A stretch of DNA of 64,000 bases from Bordetella genomosp. 11 (GTDB lineage Bacteria; Pseudomonadota; Gammaproteobacteria; Burkholderiales; Burkholderiaceae_B). Positions within the stretch are counted from its first letter, which is position 1. Each line of letters begins with the position of its first letter. Both the position numbers and the translations under genes were made by a program. The notes beneath the pieces are model-generated. The model searched no databases. It saw nothing but the letters and a program-made list of their open reading frames with translations, and was not told the origin of the DNA. Below are positions 1-8,999 of the stretch, one piece after another. The stretch lies in contig NZ_NEVS01000004.1 of assembly GCF_002261215.1 (NCBI RefSeq), forward strand, positions 1,116,001 to 1,180,000. The letters are read 5' to 3'.

Positions 1-1
1 A

Positions 2-1933
2 AACCTGCTCGATGCCATTCGCCGCGGTGAAATGGCATTGCGCACGGACATGATCGACATCTTTCTGGAAACCAAGGACGTGCTGAAAAGCCAATTGGAC
101 GCCTACCGCGCCTCCGAGGAGCCCGATGCCGCCGCCTACGAGCGCATTTGCGAGGTGCTGCGCCAGCTGGCGCTGGAGCACAACGGCGGACAAGCCGCCG
201 CTCCCGCGCCTGTCGCGGCGGCGCAGCCCGCCCCGGCGCCCGTGCCTGTCCAGGCACCGCCCGCAGCCGCGGCTCCGGCTGCCGCCCCCGTCCCCGCCCC
301 GGCGGGAGGGGACCATCTGCCGTTGCGCGTCCGCATCAACCGGGTCTCCGCAAAAGACGCCCAGTCGCTGCTGGAGGAAATGAACAACCTGGGCCGCGTG
401 CTGGCCAGCGACCAGCTGGGTGGCGGGCTGACCGTATGGCTGGAAAGCACCTGCTCGGCCGACGATATCGAGGCGGTTTGCTGCTTCATCGTCGATGCCG
501 ACCAGATTTCCATCGCCCGCGAAGCCGTTCCCGTGCAGGACGGCGCGGTGGATGACTTCGCCCAGGCTGCCGCGGATTTCGCGGCGCAGGCACAGCAGGC
601 TTCGGCGGCGCAGCCGGCCGCCCCGGCGGCGGCCCCGGCTCCCGCTCCGGCGGCGCCCGCTGCCGCCAAGGCCGCTGCCCCGGAGAGCGGCGCGCCCCGC
701 GCGCAGCGAGCCGGCGGCGCCGCCCCGGCGGGAGACAAGGAATCCACTTCCATCCGCGTCGGCGTGGAAAAGGTCGACCAGATCATCAACCTGGTCGGCG
801 AACTGGTGATTACCCAGGCCATGCTGGCGCAGACCGCATCCACGCTGGATCCGGTATTGCACGACCGCCTGCTCAACGGCATGGAGCAGCTCGAGCGCAA
901 TGCGCGCGACCTGCAGGAAGCCGTCATGTCGGTGCGCATGATGCCCATGGACTATGTGTTCAGCCGCTTCCCGCGCCTGGTGCGCGACCTCGCGGGCAAG
1001 ATGGGCAAGCAGATCGAACTGCAGACCTATGGCCGCGCGACCGAACTGGACAAGAGCCTGATCGAGCGGATCATCGATCCCTTGACCCATCTGGTGCGCA
1101 ACAGCCTGGACCACGGCATCGAGACGCCCGAGAAGCGCATCGCGGCGGGCAAGGACCCGGTCGGCCAGCTCGTGCTGTCGGCGCAGCACAGCGGCGGCAA
1201 TATCGTGATCGAGGTCAGCGACGACGGCGGCGGGCTGAATCGCGACCGCATTCTGAAGAAAGCCATCCAGCAGGGCATCGCGGTCAGCGAGAACGCCAGC
1301 GATGACGAAGTGTGGCAGCTTATTTTCGCGCCGGGTTTTTCGACGGCGGAGCAGATCACCGATATCTCGGGCCGGGGCGTCGGCATGGACGTCGTGCGCC
1401 GCAATATCCAGGACATGGGCGGCCATGTGCAGCTGTCCTCGGTACCGGGCAACGGCACGACGACCCGCATCGTGTTGCCGCTGACGCTGGCCATCCTCGA
1501 TGGCATGTCGGTGCGCGTGGGGACGGAAACCTTCATCCTGCCGCTGAATCACGTGACGGAATCGTTGCAGCCGACCAACGAGCAGATCTATTCGGTGGCC
1601 GGCAATGAGCGGGTCATGCACGTGCGTGGCGAATACCTGCCGTTGGTCGAAATGCATCGGGTTTTTTCGGTCGCGGACGCGCAGAAAGACCCGACGCAGG
1701 CCATTGCGGTGATCATGCAGGCCGAGGACCGGCGGTTCGCGCTGCTGGTGGATCATCTGGTGGGCCAGCACCAGGTGGTCGTAAAGAATCTGGAATCGAA
1801 CTATCGCAAGGTGCCCGGCGTTTCGGCGGCCACCATCCTGGGCGACGGCAGCGTCGCGCTGATCATCGATGTGTTCGCCATGGCGCGCGCGAACCGCGAG
1901 AAATGGGTACCGGCCGAAGCGGTCCTGAACTGA
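2..1933 (+). CDS. cheA: Chemotaxis histidine kinase CheA (5' truncated by window edge)
   Basis: CheA autophosphorylates on a histidine and passes the phosphate to CheY and CheB; it sits in the receptor-CheW array at the membrane. The reading frame is open from base 2, so the start and most of the P1 Hpt domain, including the phospho-histidine, lie upstream. After the tail of P1 come an Ala/Pro linker (about 190-305), a small P2-like CheY-docking domain (310-530), a second Ala/Pro linker (590-740), the P3 dimerisation helices, the P4 ATPase and the CheW-like P5 domain. Visible P4 motifs are the N box HLVRNSLDHGIE (near 1090), DDGGGL (near 1217) and GRGVGMDVV (near 1370). cheW starts 11 bases after the stop, so they are one operon. 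Confidence 0.97.
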   Translation, partial: NLLDAIRRGEMALRTDMIDIFLETKDVLKSQLDAYRASEEPDAAAYERICEVLRQLALEHNGGQAAAPAPVAAAQPAPAPVPVQAPPAAAAPAAAPVPAPAGGDHLPLRVRINRVSAKDAQSLLEEMNNLGRVLASDQLGGGLTVWLESTCSADDIEAVCCFIVDADQISIAREAVPVQDGAVDDFAQAAADFAAQAQQASAAQPAAPAAAPAPAPAAPAAAKAAAPESGAPRAQRAGGAAPAGDKESTSIRVGVEKVDQIINLVGELVITQAMLAQTASTLDPVLHDRLLNGMEQLERNARDLQEAVMSVRMMPMDYVFSRFPRLVRDLAGKMGKQIELQTYGRATELDKSLIERIIDPLTHLVRNSLDHGIETPEKRIAAGKDPVGQLVLSAQHSGGNIVIEVSDDGGGLNRDRILKKAIQQGIAVSENASDDEVWQLIFAPGFSTAEQITDISGRGVGMDVVRRNIQDMGGHVQLSSVPGNGTTTRIVLPLTLAILDGMSVRVGTETFILPLNHVTESLQPTNEQIYSVAGNERVMHVRGEYLPLVEMHRVFSVADAQKDPTQAIAVIMQAEDRRFALLVDHLVGQHQVVVKNLESNYRKVPGVSAATILGDGSVALIIDVFAMARANREKWVPAEAVLN

Positions 1934-1944
1934 GGGAGTAATAC

Positions 1945-2445
1945 ATGGCAGCCAAACCCCAATCGCAAGGCGCCCGCGTCGAAGACGTCGGCCGCGAATT
2001 CCTGGTCTTCACGCTGGGCGAGGAAGAATACGGCATCGATATCCTGAAGGTTCAGGAAATCCGCGGCTACGATGCCGCCACGGTCACGCGCATCGCCAAT
2101 GTGCCGTCCTTTATCAAGGGCGTCACGAATCTGCGGGGCATCATCGTGCCTATCGTGGACCTGCGCATCAAGTTCAACCTGGGCAAGGTGGAATACAACG
2201 AGCAGACCGTCGTCATCATCCTGAACCTCGATCGCCGCGTCGTCGGCATCGTGGTCGACGGCGTGTCCGATGTGCTGATGCTGGGCGCCAGCCAGGTGCG
2301 TCCGGCCCCTGAATTCGGCGCCACGCTCTCCACGGAGTACCTGACGGGCCTGGGCACGGTCGACGACCGCATGCTGATCCTGGTGGATATCGAGAAGCTG
2401 ATGACCAGCGACGAGATGGCGCTGGTTGAGAAAGCCGCCGTCTGA
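1945..2445 (+). CDS. cheW: Chemotaxis coupling protein CheW
   Basis: CheW links the cytoplasmic tips of chemoreceptors to the P5 domain of CheA. The 166-residue product is the usual size and is a single CheW domain. Recognisable parts are [14 protein letters not shown] near residue 32, the [15 protein letters not shown] strand-turn-strand segment (about 61-75) and [13 protein letters not shown] (about 99-111). An AGGGAG-like ribosome site lies a few bases upstream of the ATG. It is sandwiched between cheA and an MCP gene on the same strand. Confidence 0.97.
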   Translation: MAAKPQSQGARVEDVGREFLVFTLGEEEYGIDILKVQEIRGYDAATVTRIANVPSFIKGVTNLRGIIVPIVDLRIKFNLGKVEYNEQTVVIILNLDRRVVGIVVDGVSDVLMLGASQVRPAPEFGATLSTEYLTGLGTVDDRMLILVDIEKLMTSDEMALVEKAAV

Positions 2446-2505
2446 GCGGCTTCCGCGCGGGGGGAAGTTGGGCGGAGACCAACCTGTCCGATAGAGGGGA
2501 TGCGG

Positions 2506-4185
2506 ATGCGCAAGTTCTTTTCCAATATGACGATACGCGCGAGCCTGCTTTGGGTGCTGGTCTTCTTCTCCCTGATGCTGGTCCTCGGCGCCGTGCTGGG
2601 CGTGCTTTCCTTGCGGGTGGGCGATACGACCATGCGGGAGATGCGGCGCAGCCAGGCCGTCAGCAATGCGTTGCAGGAGATGGCGGTCGACTACAAGAGC
2701 GCCATGATCGGACTGGGCCGCGCCGCTTCCGTGCATCTGGGCGAAGTCATCAAGCAGATCGGCCAACCCACCATCCCGGAAGCGGGGCTGAGCGGGGCAG
2801 CCAAGTCGATGCTGGATTTCGCGCGCATTTCCTATGACAAGGCGCAGGCCGACTTCAAGAAATACCAGGCGCTGCCCAAGCCGCCGGGACTGGAACAGGA
2901 ATTCAAAGAGATCGACGAGGCTTTCTCCGCCTTGATGGGGCAGGGGCTGAAGGTCATGTTCGACGACCTGGCAAAGGCCGATCTTCCGGCTTACCAGATG
3001 CACGCGCAGATGGTGTCGGATGTCATGGAGGACCGCCTGAGCCTGGCGCTTGGCCAGTACATGGCGTGGCGCATGCGCACTACCGATGATGCCTTCGACG
3101 AATCCGAACGGCGCTATGAACTGGTGCTGGCCGCGGTGGGTGCCGGCGGCGCGATCGCCCTGCTGCTGGTGGTGGCCACGTATGTGTTCCTGCGCAGGCG
3201 TGTGGTGCGGCCGCTGGCCGACGCGGTGCGGCATTTCGATCGTATCGCCGGGGGCGACCTGACCGAGACGGTGGATGCCGGATCGAAGAATGAAATTGGC
3301 GCTTTGTATGGCGCCTTGAAGCGCATGCAGGAAAGCCTGGTGCGTACGGTGTCCGCGGTGCGCCGCGGCGTGGACGAAATCAACGTGGGTTCGCGCGAGA
3401 TCTCCGCGGGCAATACGGACCTGTCCAGCCGCACCGAACAGCAGGCGGCGTCGCTGGAGGAAACCGCGGCATCGATGGAGGAACTGGCCTCGACGGTGAA
3501 GCAGAATGCCGAAAACGCGCGCCAGGCCAACCAGCTGGCGGCCAGCGCCTCGGACGTGGCCGAGCGCGGCGGCGTGGCGGTGGGCGAGGTTGTAAGCACG
3601 ATGCGGGAGATTTCCGGCAGCTCGCGCAAGATCTCCGAGATCGTCAGCGTGATCGACGGCATCGCCTTCCAGACCAATATCCTGGCGCTGAACGCGGCGG
3701 TGGAAGCGGCGCGGGCGGGCGAGCAGGGCAAGGGCTTCGCGGTGGTGGCGGGCGAAGTGCGTTCCCTGGCGCAGCGTAGCGCGCAGGCGGCCAAGGAAAT
3801 CAAGTCGCTGATCGAGGACTCGGTGGCCAAGGTGGGCGCGGGTTCGCAGCAGGTCGAGCGGGCCGGGGCGACGATGCAGGAAATCGTCGCGTCGGTGAAG
3901 CGGGTGACGGACATCATGGGCGAGATCTCGGCGGCGTCGGAGGAGCAATCCAGCGGCATCGACCAGGTCAACCGCGCGGTGTCGCAGATGGACGAAGTCA
4001 CGCAGCAGAACGCGGCGCTGGTGGAAGAGGCGGCCGCGGCGGCTGGTTCTCTGCAGGAACAGGCGGGACACCTGGCCGAAGCGGTGGCTGTCTTCAAGAT
4101 CAACCAGGGCCAGGTCATCGACATGCCGGCACGCGAAATCGTGGCGCCCGCTGCGGTGTCCCGTATCGAGGCCCAGGCGGCATAG
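2506..4185 (+). CDS. Methyl-accepting chemotaxis protein (che-operon copy)
   Basis: A transmembrane chemoreceptor of about 559 residues. It has a first membrane helix near residues 10-33, a mostly helical periplasmic ligand domain to about residue 200, a second membrane helix (AIALLLVVATYVFL), a HAMP domain (RPLADAVRHFDRIAGGDL) and a cytoplasmic signalling hairpin with the conserved tip QTNILALNAAVEAARAGEQG. There is no NWETF-type CheR tether; it ends in EAQAA. I prefer the ATG at 2506 because the AGAGGGG at 2494-2499 then has a 6-base gap; an in-frame ATG at 2500 would sit directly on it. The ligand is unknown. Its signalling half is almost the same as that of the gene at 26621-28243. Confidence 0.93.
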   Translation: MRKFFSNMTIRASLLWVLVFFSLMLVLGAVLGVLSLRVGDTTMREMRRSQAVSNALQEMAVDYKSAMIGLGRAASVHLGEVIKQIGQPTIPEAGLSGAAKSMLDFARISYDKAQADFKKYQALPKPPGLEQEFKEIDEAFSALMGQGLKVMFDDLAKADLPAYQMHAQMVSDVMEDRLSLALGQYMAWRMRTTDDAFDESERRYELVLAAVGAGGAIALLLVVATYVFLRRRVVRPLADAVRHFDRIAGGDLTETVDAGSKNEIGALYGALKRMQESLVRTVSAVRRGVDEINVGSREISAGNTDLSSRTEQQAASLEETAASMEELASTVKQNAENARQANQLAASASDVAERGGVAVGEVVSTMREISGSSRKISEIVSVIDGIAFQTNILALNAAVEAARAGEQGKGFAVVAGEVRSLAQRSAQAAKEIKSLIEDSVAKVGAGSQQVERAGATMQEIVASVKRVTDIMGEISAASEEQSSGIDQVNRAVSQMDEVTQQNAALVEEAAAAAGSLQEQAGHLAEAVAVFKINQGQVIDMPAREIVAPAAVSRIEAQAA

Positions 4186-4200
4186 GGCTAAGGGAATTAC

Positions 4201-5052
4201 GTGGCGACAGCGACAGCAACGGCATCCGGCCAGGTCGAGCGGCAGTTCGAATTCCGCGAGGCGGATTTTTCGCGCGTGCGCCGCATGATCCATGAGCGCG
4301 CCGGCATCTCGCTGGGGACGCACAAGCGGGAAATGGTCTATAGCCGCCTGGCGCGGCGCCTGCGCAGCCTGGGCGGCGCGGACTTCGCCAGCTACCTGGA
4401 CAGGCTGGAATCGTCTCCCGCGGATCCGGAATGGGAAGAGTTCGTCAACGCGTTGACGACCAACCTGACCGCGTTCTTCCGCGAGGCGCACCATTTTCCC
4501 ATTCTGGCCGGATTCGCGGCCGAGCGGCCGCAGCCGGTATCGATCTGGTGCTGCGCCGCGTCGACCGGCGAAGAGCCGTATTCGATCGCCATCACACTGA
4601 TAGAAGCGCTGGGCGCGCGCGCCAGTTCGGCCACCGTGCTGGCCACCGACATCGACACGAACGTCCTGCAGCGGGCTCGCGCCGCGACCTATCCCTTCGA
4701 GCGCGTGGCCAAAATCGAAGAGGCGCGGCTCAAGCGCTTTTTCCTGAAAGGCAAGGGCGCGGCGGCGGGGCAAGTGCGGGTGCGTCCGGAAGTCGCGGGC
4801 ATGGTCCGTTTCGACACCCTTAACCTGTTGGCGCCGGATTGGCCCATCCAGGAAAAGTTCGATGCGATCTTCTGTCGCAACGTGATGATCTATTTCGACA
4901 AGCCGACGCAGGCGCGCATACTGGAGCGCTTCGCGCCGCTGTTGAAGCCAGGCGGCCTGCTGTTCGCGGGCCATTCCGAAAACTTCAGCTATATCAGTCG
5001 CGATTTCCGCTTGCGCGGACAGACGGTGTACGAATGCTTGGGGAAGGCGTAA
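4201..5052 (+). CDS. cheR: Chemoreceptor methyltransferase CheR
   Basis: CheR transfers methyl groups from S-adenosylmethionine to receptor glutamates during adaptation. The protein has 283 residues, normal for the family: an N-terminal CheR helical domain (about 15-70) and a Rossmann methyltransferase domain with the SAM-binding segment WCCAASTGEEPYSIA near residue 113, an acidic ATDID strand end near 148, and FCRNVMIYFD near 222. The start is GTG, preceded by AGGGAA at good spacing. It lies 15 bases after the MCP gene and 24 bases before cheB. No cheD lies between cheR and cheB. Confidence 0.96.
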   Translation: MATATATASGQVERQFEFREADFSRVRRMIHERAGISLGTHKREMVYSRLARRLRSLGGADFASYLDRLESSPADPEWEEFVNALTTNLTAFFREAHHFPILAGFAAERPQPVSIWCCAASTGEEPYSIAITLIEALGARASSATVLATDIDTNVLQRARAATYPFERVAKIEEARLKRFFLKGKGAAAGQVRVRPEVAGMVRFDTLNLLAPDWPIQEKFDAIFCRNVMIYFDKPTQARILERFAPLLKPGGLLFAGHSENFSYISRDFRLRGQTVYECLGKA

Positions 5053-5076
5053 CGGCCCCCCCATCGGCGAAACGAC

Positions 5077-6132
5077 ATGCAGAAAAAAATAACCGTTTTG
5101 TGCGTCGACGATTCGGCGCTGGTGCGTGGGCTGATGACGGAAATCATCAACAGCCAGCCGGACATGGAAGTGGTCGCGACCGCGCCCGATCCGCTGGTCG
5201 CGCGCGAACTGATCAAGAAGCACAATCCGGACGTGCTGACGCTGGACGTGGAAATGCCGCGCATGGACGGCCTGGACTTTCTCGAAAAGCTGATGCGCCT
5301 GCGTCCCATGCCGGTGCTGATGGTGTCCTCGCTGACCGAGCGCGGGTCGGAGATCACGCTGCGCGCGCTGGAGCTGGGCGCGGTGGACTTCGTCACCAAA
5401 CCCAAGCTGGGTATCCGTGACGGATTGCTGGAATACACGGAGATCATCGCCGACAAGCTGCGCGCGGCGGCGCGCGCGCGTCCCAAGGCACTTCAGGCGG
5501 TGCCCGAAGCTCCCAGGCAGGTATTGCGCTCGCCGCTGTCCAGCTCGGAAAAGCTCGTGATCATCGGCGCTTCCACCGGCGGCACCGAGGCGATCCGGCA
5601 TGTGCTGCAGCCGCTGCCGCCGGACAGTCCCGCCATCCTGATCACCCAGCATATGCCGGCCGGGTTCACGCGTTCCTTCGCGCAGCGCCTGGATACGATC
5701 TGCAGCCTCACGGTGCGCGAAGCGACCCATGGCGAACGCGTGCTGCCCGGGCACGTTTACCTGGCGCCAGGCGGCGAGTCCCATATGCGGCTGGGCCGCA
5801 GCGGCGCCAACTACATCGTCGAACTTGATCCGTCGGAACCGGTGAACCGGCACCGCCCCTCCGTCGACGTGCTGTTTCATTCGGTGGCCGTGGCGGCCGG
5901 GCGCAACGCGGTTGGTGTCATCCTGACGGGCATGGGCAAGGACGGCGCCGCGGGCCTGCTGGAGATGAAGCGGGCAGGGGCCCGGACGCTGGCGCAGGAC
6001 GAAGCCAGCTGCGTGGTTTTCGGCATGCCGCGCGAGGCCATCGCGCTGGGGGCGGCCGACGAAGTCGTCGCCCTGGAAACAATGAGCGAACGCATCCTGG
6101 CCAATGCCGGGGACCGCGGACACCGCGTATGA
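5077..6132 (+). CDS. cheB: Chemotaxis response regulator methylesterase/deamidase CheB
   Basis: CheB removes receptor methyl groups and can deamidate receptor glutamines when phosphorylated by CheA. The 351-residue protein has an N-terminal receiver domain (DD at 11-12, phospho-acceptor D57, TKP lysine loop near 108) and a C-terminal esterase domain carrying the expected triad: Ser166 in GASTGG, His192 in [10 protein letters not shown] and Asp289 in [10 protein letters not shown]. All catalytic residues are present. With cheD absent locally, CheB is the only visible candidate here for receptor deamidation. Confidence 0.97.
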   Translation: MQKKITVLCVDDSALVRGLMTEIINSQPDMEVVATAPDPLVARELIKKHNPDVLTLDVEMPRMDGLDFLEKLMRLRPMPVLMVSSLTERGSEITLRALELGAVDFVTKPKLGIRDGLLEYTEIIADKLRAAARARPKALQAVPEAPRQVLRSPLSSSEKLVIIGASTGGTEAIRHVLQPLPPDSPAILITQHMPAGFTRSFAQRLDTICSLTVREATHGERVLPGHVYLAPGGESHMRLGRSGANYIVELDPSEPVNRHRPSVDVLFHSVAVAAGRNAVGVILTGMGKDGAAGLLEMKRAGARTLAQDEASCVVFGMPREAIALGAADEVVALETMSERILANAGDRGHRV

Positions 6133-6183
6133 TGCCGGGCGATAAGCGTCCCGGCGCGCAATCGATTTTTTGGAGTCAATGAG

Positions 6184-6573
6184 ATGGTTGACAAGAATTT
6201 GAAGATTTTGGTGGTTGACGATTTTCCGACCATGCGTCGCATCGTCCGCAACCTGCTGAAGGAATTGGGTTTCGAGAACGTCGACGAGGCCGAGGATGGC
6301 CAGATGGCGCTGGACAAACTGCGTACCGGTGGGTTTCAGTTCGTGGTGTCGGACTGGAATATGCCCAACCTGGACGGCCTGTCCATGCTGCAACAGATCC
6401 GCGCCGATGCGAACCTGTCCAAGCTGCCGGTCCTGATGGTCACGGCCGAGGCGAAGAAGGAAAACATCGTCGCGGCGGCGCAGGCGGGGGCCAACGGCTA
6501 CGTGGTCAAGCCTTTCACCGCGGCTACGCTGGAAGAGAAACTGACCAAGATCTTCGAAAAACTCGGCGGCTGA
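6184..6573 (+). CDS. cheY: Chemotaxis response regulator CheY
   Basis: A single-domain receiver of 129 residues. Phosphorylated CheY binds FliM/FliN and switches the motor to clockwise rotation. All signature residues sit at the enterobacterial CheY numbers: D12, D13, D57 (SDWNMPN), T87 (MVTAEA) and K109 (VVKPF). A GGAG ribosome site precedes the ATG. It is 51 bases after cheB and 8 bases before cheZ, so the three are cotranscribed. Confidence 0.98.
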   Translation: MVDKNLKILVVDDFPTMRRIVRNLLKELGFENVDEAEDGQMALDKLRTGGFQFVVSDWNMPNLDGLSMLQQIRADANLSKLPVLMVTAEAKKENIVAAAQAGANGYVVKPFTAATLEEKLTKIFEKLGG

Positions 6574-6581
6574 GGAAAGTC

Positions 6582-7223
6582 ATGGAGACGACACAGAGCC
6601 CCACCCAGGGTCCCAATGGCGATCCAAGCGAACTCATACACCGTATCGCGTCCCTGACGCGGATGCTGCGCGACAGCATGCGCGAACTGGGCCTGGACCA
6701 GGCCATCAAGGACGCCGCGCAGGCAATACCGGACGCCCGGGACCGCCTGCGCTACGTTGCGCAGATGACCGAACAGGCGGCGCACCGGGTGCTGAACGCG
6801 ATCGACCAGACCCAGCCCATCCAGGAAGACATGGCCAAGGGCGCGCAGGCGCTGGACGCCCGCTGGAGCGAGTGGTTCGACCAGCCCCTGGAACTGGCGG
6901 ATGCCCGGGAATTGGTCAAGGACACCCGCGCCTTCCTGCAACACGTGCCCAAGCAGACCCAGGCTACCCAGTCGAAGCTGCTGGAGATCATGATGGCGCA
7001 GGATTTCCAGGATCTTACCGGCCAGGTCATCATGAAGATGATGGACGTCGTCGGTGCGATCGAGAAGGAACTGCTGCAGGTCCTGATCGACAGCGTGCCC
7101 ACCGAGCGCCGCGAAGAAGCCAATACGCTGCTGAACGGCCCGCAGGTGAACCCCACCGGCAAGGCCGATGTCGTCACCAGCCAGGACCAGGTCGACGACC
7201 TCCTGGCCAGCCTGGGGTTCTAG
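6582..7223 (+). CDS. cheZ: CheY-phosphate phosphatase CheZ
   Basis: CheZ dephosphorylates CheY-P and so resets the motor signal. The 213-residue protein is mostly helical and carries the CheZ active-site stretch [11 protein letters not shown], with the catalytic glutamine at about residue 148 and the acidic partner at 144. The C-terminus ends in [13 protein letters not shown], the amphipathic CheY-tethering helix typical of the family. It is the last gene of the operon; GC-rich hairpin-forming repeats begin 20 bases after the stop and may end the transcript. Confidence 0.96.
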   Translation: METTQSPTQGPNGDPSELIHRIASLTRMLRDSMRELGLDQAIKDAAQAIPDARDRLRYVAQMTEQAAHRVLNAIDQTQPIQEDMAKGAQALDARWSEWFDQPLELADARELVKDTRAFLQHVPKQTQATQSKLLEIMMAQDFQDLTGQVIMKMMDVVGAIEKELLQVLIDSVPTERREEANTLLNGPQVNPTGKADVVTSQDQVDDLLASLGF

Positions 7224-7240
7224 AAAGGAAGGGCCGAGGA

Positions 7241-7353
7241 AGGCCCACCCCCGAAGCGCTGCGCGCTTCCCCCTCAAGGGGGCGACGCCAGAGGACCGGC
7301 GGAGCCGGATCCTCGGCGTCCCGGATCGGCCGCACCTGTTTTTTGCGTGAGGG
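7241..7353. repeat. GC-rich intergenic repeat, copy 1
   Basis: First full copy of a repeat of about 110 bases. It contains CCCACCCCCGAAGCGCT, then a self-complementary CCCCC-TCAA-GGGGG hairpin, then CCGGCGGAGCCGG, GGATCC-rich sequence, and ends in CCTGTTTTTTGCGTGAG. It differs from copies 2 and 3 at a few bases (GCCAGAGG instead of GCTGGAGG). Confidence 0.85.
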
Positions 7354-7357
7354 AAGG

Positions 7358-7390
7358 CCCCACCCCCGAAGCGCTTCGCGCTTCCGGAGG
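7358..7390. repeat. GC-rich intergenic repeat, truncated fragment
   Basis: Only the first 30 or so bases of the repeat (CCCACCCCCGAAGCGCTTCG onward) are present before the next full copy starts. This looks like a partly deleted copy. Confidence 0.75.
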
Positions 7391-7503
7391 AAGGGCCCAC
7401 CCCCGAAGCGCTGCGCGCTTCCCCCTCAAGGGGGCGACGCTGGAGGACCGGCGGAGCCGGATCCTCGGCGTCCCGGGTCGGCCGCGCCTGTTTTTTGCGT
7501 GAG
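7391..7503. repeat. GC-rich intergenic repeat, copy 2
   Basis: Full copy in the same orientation as copy 1, with the CCCCC-TCAA-GGGGG hairpin and the T-rich end CCTGTTTTTTGCG. It runs directly into copy 3 with a head-to-tail junction. Confidence 0.85.
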
Positions 7504-7610
7504 GAAGGGCCCACCCCCGAGGCGCTACGCGCTTCCCCCTCAAGGGGGCGACGCTGGAGGATCGGCGGAGCCGGATCCTCGGCGTCCCGGGTCTGGCCAC
7601 GGCTGTTTCA
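7504..7610. repeat. GC-rich intergenic repeat, copy 3
   Basis: Third copy, same orientation. It starts like copy 2 with small changes (GAGGCGCTACGCGC) and diverges at its end (GGCTGTTTCATGG instead of the T6 tract). Confidence 0.83.
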
Positions 7611-7832
7611 TGGGGCGGGTTGGGGGTGTGGCACCTTGGTCGGGTGATATCCGCACTGGGTTTGCGGCCGGCCCCAATTTCCTTGGATCGAAAAGCACCG
7701 CTTTACCGGGGTTGATCGCGGATTCGCTTTTCCGCGCTTTTCCTAAAATTTCATCGCCGGCCTGTTCTATCCGCAAGGAGGCTCTCGAGAGAGCGCCCGC
7801 AGGCCCGGCCGACGTCCGGATAAGCGTTCAGC

Positions 7833-8996
7833 ATGGCCGAAGAAAGCGATCTCGAAAAAACCGAAGCCGCCTCGCCCCGGCGCCTGGAAAAGGCGCGCGA
7901 GGAGGGGCAGGTTCCCCGTTCCCGGGAGCTGAGCACCTTTCTGGTGCTGGCCACCGGCGTGGGTGTTCTGTGGGGCGGCGGCGCGTACATCTACGAGTCG
8001 CTGGATGGCATCATGCGCCACGCGCTGGGCTTCGACCCGAACCTGTCGCGGGACATGAATGTCGCGCTGAGCAGCGCCGCCGAAAGCGGCTGGCGGGCCT
8101 TGCTGACCGTATTGCCCATCCTTGGCCTGCTGGCCGTGGCGGGGATATTTTCGGGTCTGGCGCTGGGCGGCCTGGTGTGGTCCGGCAAGCCCCTGGAATT
8201 CAATTTCAGCAAGCTGGATCCGCTTGCCGGCTTCGGCCGCATGTTTTCCTGGCAGACCGTGGTCGAGCTGACCAAGGCGGTCAGCAAGGCGCTGGTGGTC
8301 GGGAGCGTGGCGGTCGCGGCGATCTGGAGCTATCACGACGAGATGATCGGCCTGATGCATGCCGCGCCGGCCGCGGCGCTGGCGAGCACGCTGAACATCA
8401 TCGGGATGTGCTGCGCGTTCGCGGTGGGCGCTTTGCTGCTGATCGCCCTGATGGACGTTCCCTGGCAGATCTTCAGCCATGCGAAGAAGCTGCGCATGAG
8501 CAAGCAGGACGTGAAGCAGGAATTCAAGGAAAGCGAAGGCGATCCGATGATCAAGGCGCGTATCCGCCAGATGCAGCGCCAGGCGGCGCGCCAGCGGATG
8601 ATGGCCGCGGTTCCCCAGGCCGACGTGGTGGTGACCAACCCCACGCGTTACGCCGTGGCGCTGCGCTATAGCGATGGCGATATGGCCGCCCCCAAGGTGG
8701 TCGCCAAGGGGATGGGCGAGATCGCCGCGCGTATCCGCGAACTGGCGCAGGAGCACCGCGTGCCGATGCTGGAGGCGCCGCCGCTGGCGCGCGCGCTGTA
8801 CCGTCATGTGGATCTGGGCCAGGAAATACCCGCCGCGCTGTATACCGCGGTGGCCGAAGTGCTCGCCTGGGTATTCCAGCTGCGATCCTGGCGTCCGGGC
8901 TGGACGCCGCCGGTACCCCCCACGAATCTGCCGGTGCCTGCTGGGATGGACCCGCAGGCAGGGGCCGCGGCCGCGATGGCCGCCGAAGGAGCTTAA
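7833..8996 (+). CDS. flhB: Flagellar export gate protein and specificity switch FlhB
   Basis: FlhB is an inner-membrane part of the flagellar type III export gate; its cytoplasmic domain switches export from rod/hook to filament substrates. The 387-residue protein has a charged N-terminus, four membrane segments between about 30 and 215, and a cytoplasmic C-domain. The autocleavage site, normally NPTH, reads N269-P270-T271-R272, so the usual histidine is replaced by arginine. The following VALRYSDGDMAAPKVVAKG is typical. The C-tail is Pro/Ala-rich. flhA starts three bases after the stop codon. Confidence 0.96.
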   Translation: MAEESDLEKTEAASPRRLEKAREEGQVPRSRELSTFLVLATGVGVLWGGGAYIYESLDGIMRHALGFDPNLSRDMNVALSSAAESGWRALLTVLPILGLLAVAGIFSGLALGGLVWSGKPLEFNFSKLDPLAGFGRMFSWQTVVELTKAVSKALVVGSVAVAAIWSYHDEMIGLMHAAPAAALASTLNIIGMCCAFAVGALLLIALMDVPWQIFSHAKKLRMSKQDVKQEFKESEGDPMIKARIRQMQRQAARQRMMAAVPQADVVVTNPTRYAVALRYSDGDMAAPKVVAKGMGEIAARIRELAQEHRVPMLEAPPLARALYRHVDLGQEIPAALYTAVAEVLAWVFQLRSWRPGWTPPVPPTNLPVPAGMDPQAGAAAAMAAEGA

Positions 8997-8999
8997 GGA

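Larger units (their letters stand above)
7224..7832. other. 609-base spacer between cheZ and flhB
   Basis: No gene is supported here. Bases 7241-7610 are filled by three full copies and one fragment of a GC-rich repeat of about 110 bases (listed separately). Bases 7611-7832 are unique sequence leading to flhB. The open frames across this spacer follow the repeats and lack family resemblance. A TAAAATTT at 7744-7751 resembles a sigma-28 -35 element but has no matching -10. No other promoter could be assigned. Confidence 0.8.

Noticed and set aside
1801..6393. A 1530-codon open frame on the minus strand, antisense to cheA-cheY
   Set aside because: It lies opposite strongly conserved che genes, has no recognisable domain, and is His/Arg/Gln-rich as expected from a GC-rich codon shadow. 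No ribosome site or neighbour supports it.
7744..7770. TAAAATTT followed 11 bases later by TGTTCTAT, upstream of flhB
   Set aside because: The -35-like part is good but the -10 shares almost nothing with GCCGTTA or GCCGATA; flhB is normally an early gene.
6872..8671. A 599-codon plus-strand frame across cheZ, the spacer and flhB
   Set aside because: It overlaps two well-identified genes out of frame and its middle comes from the repeat array.
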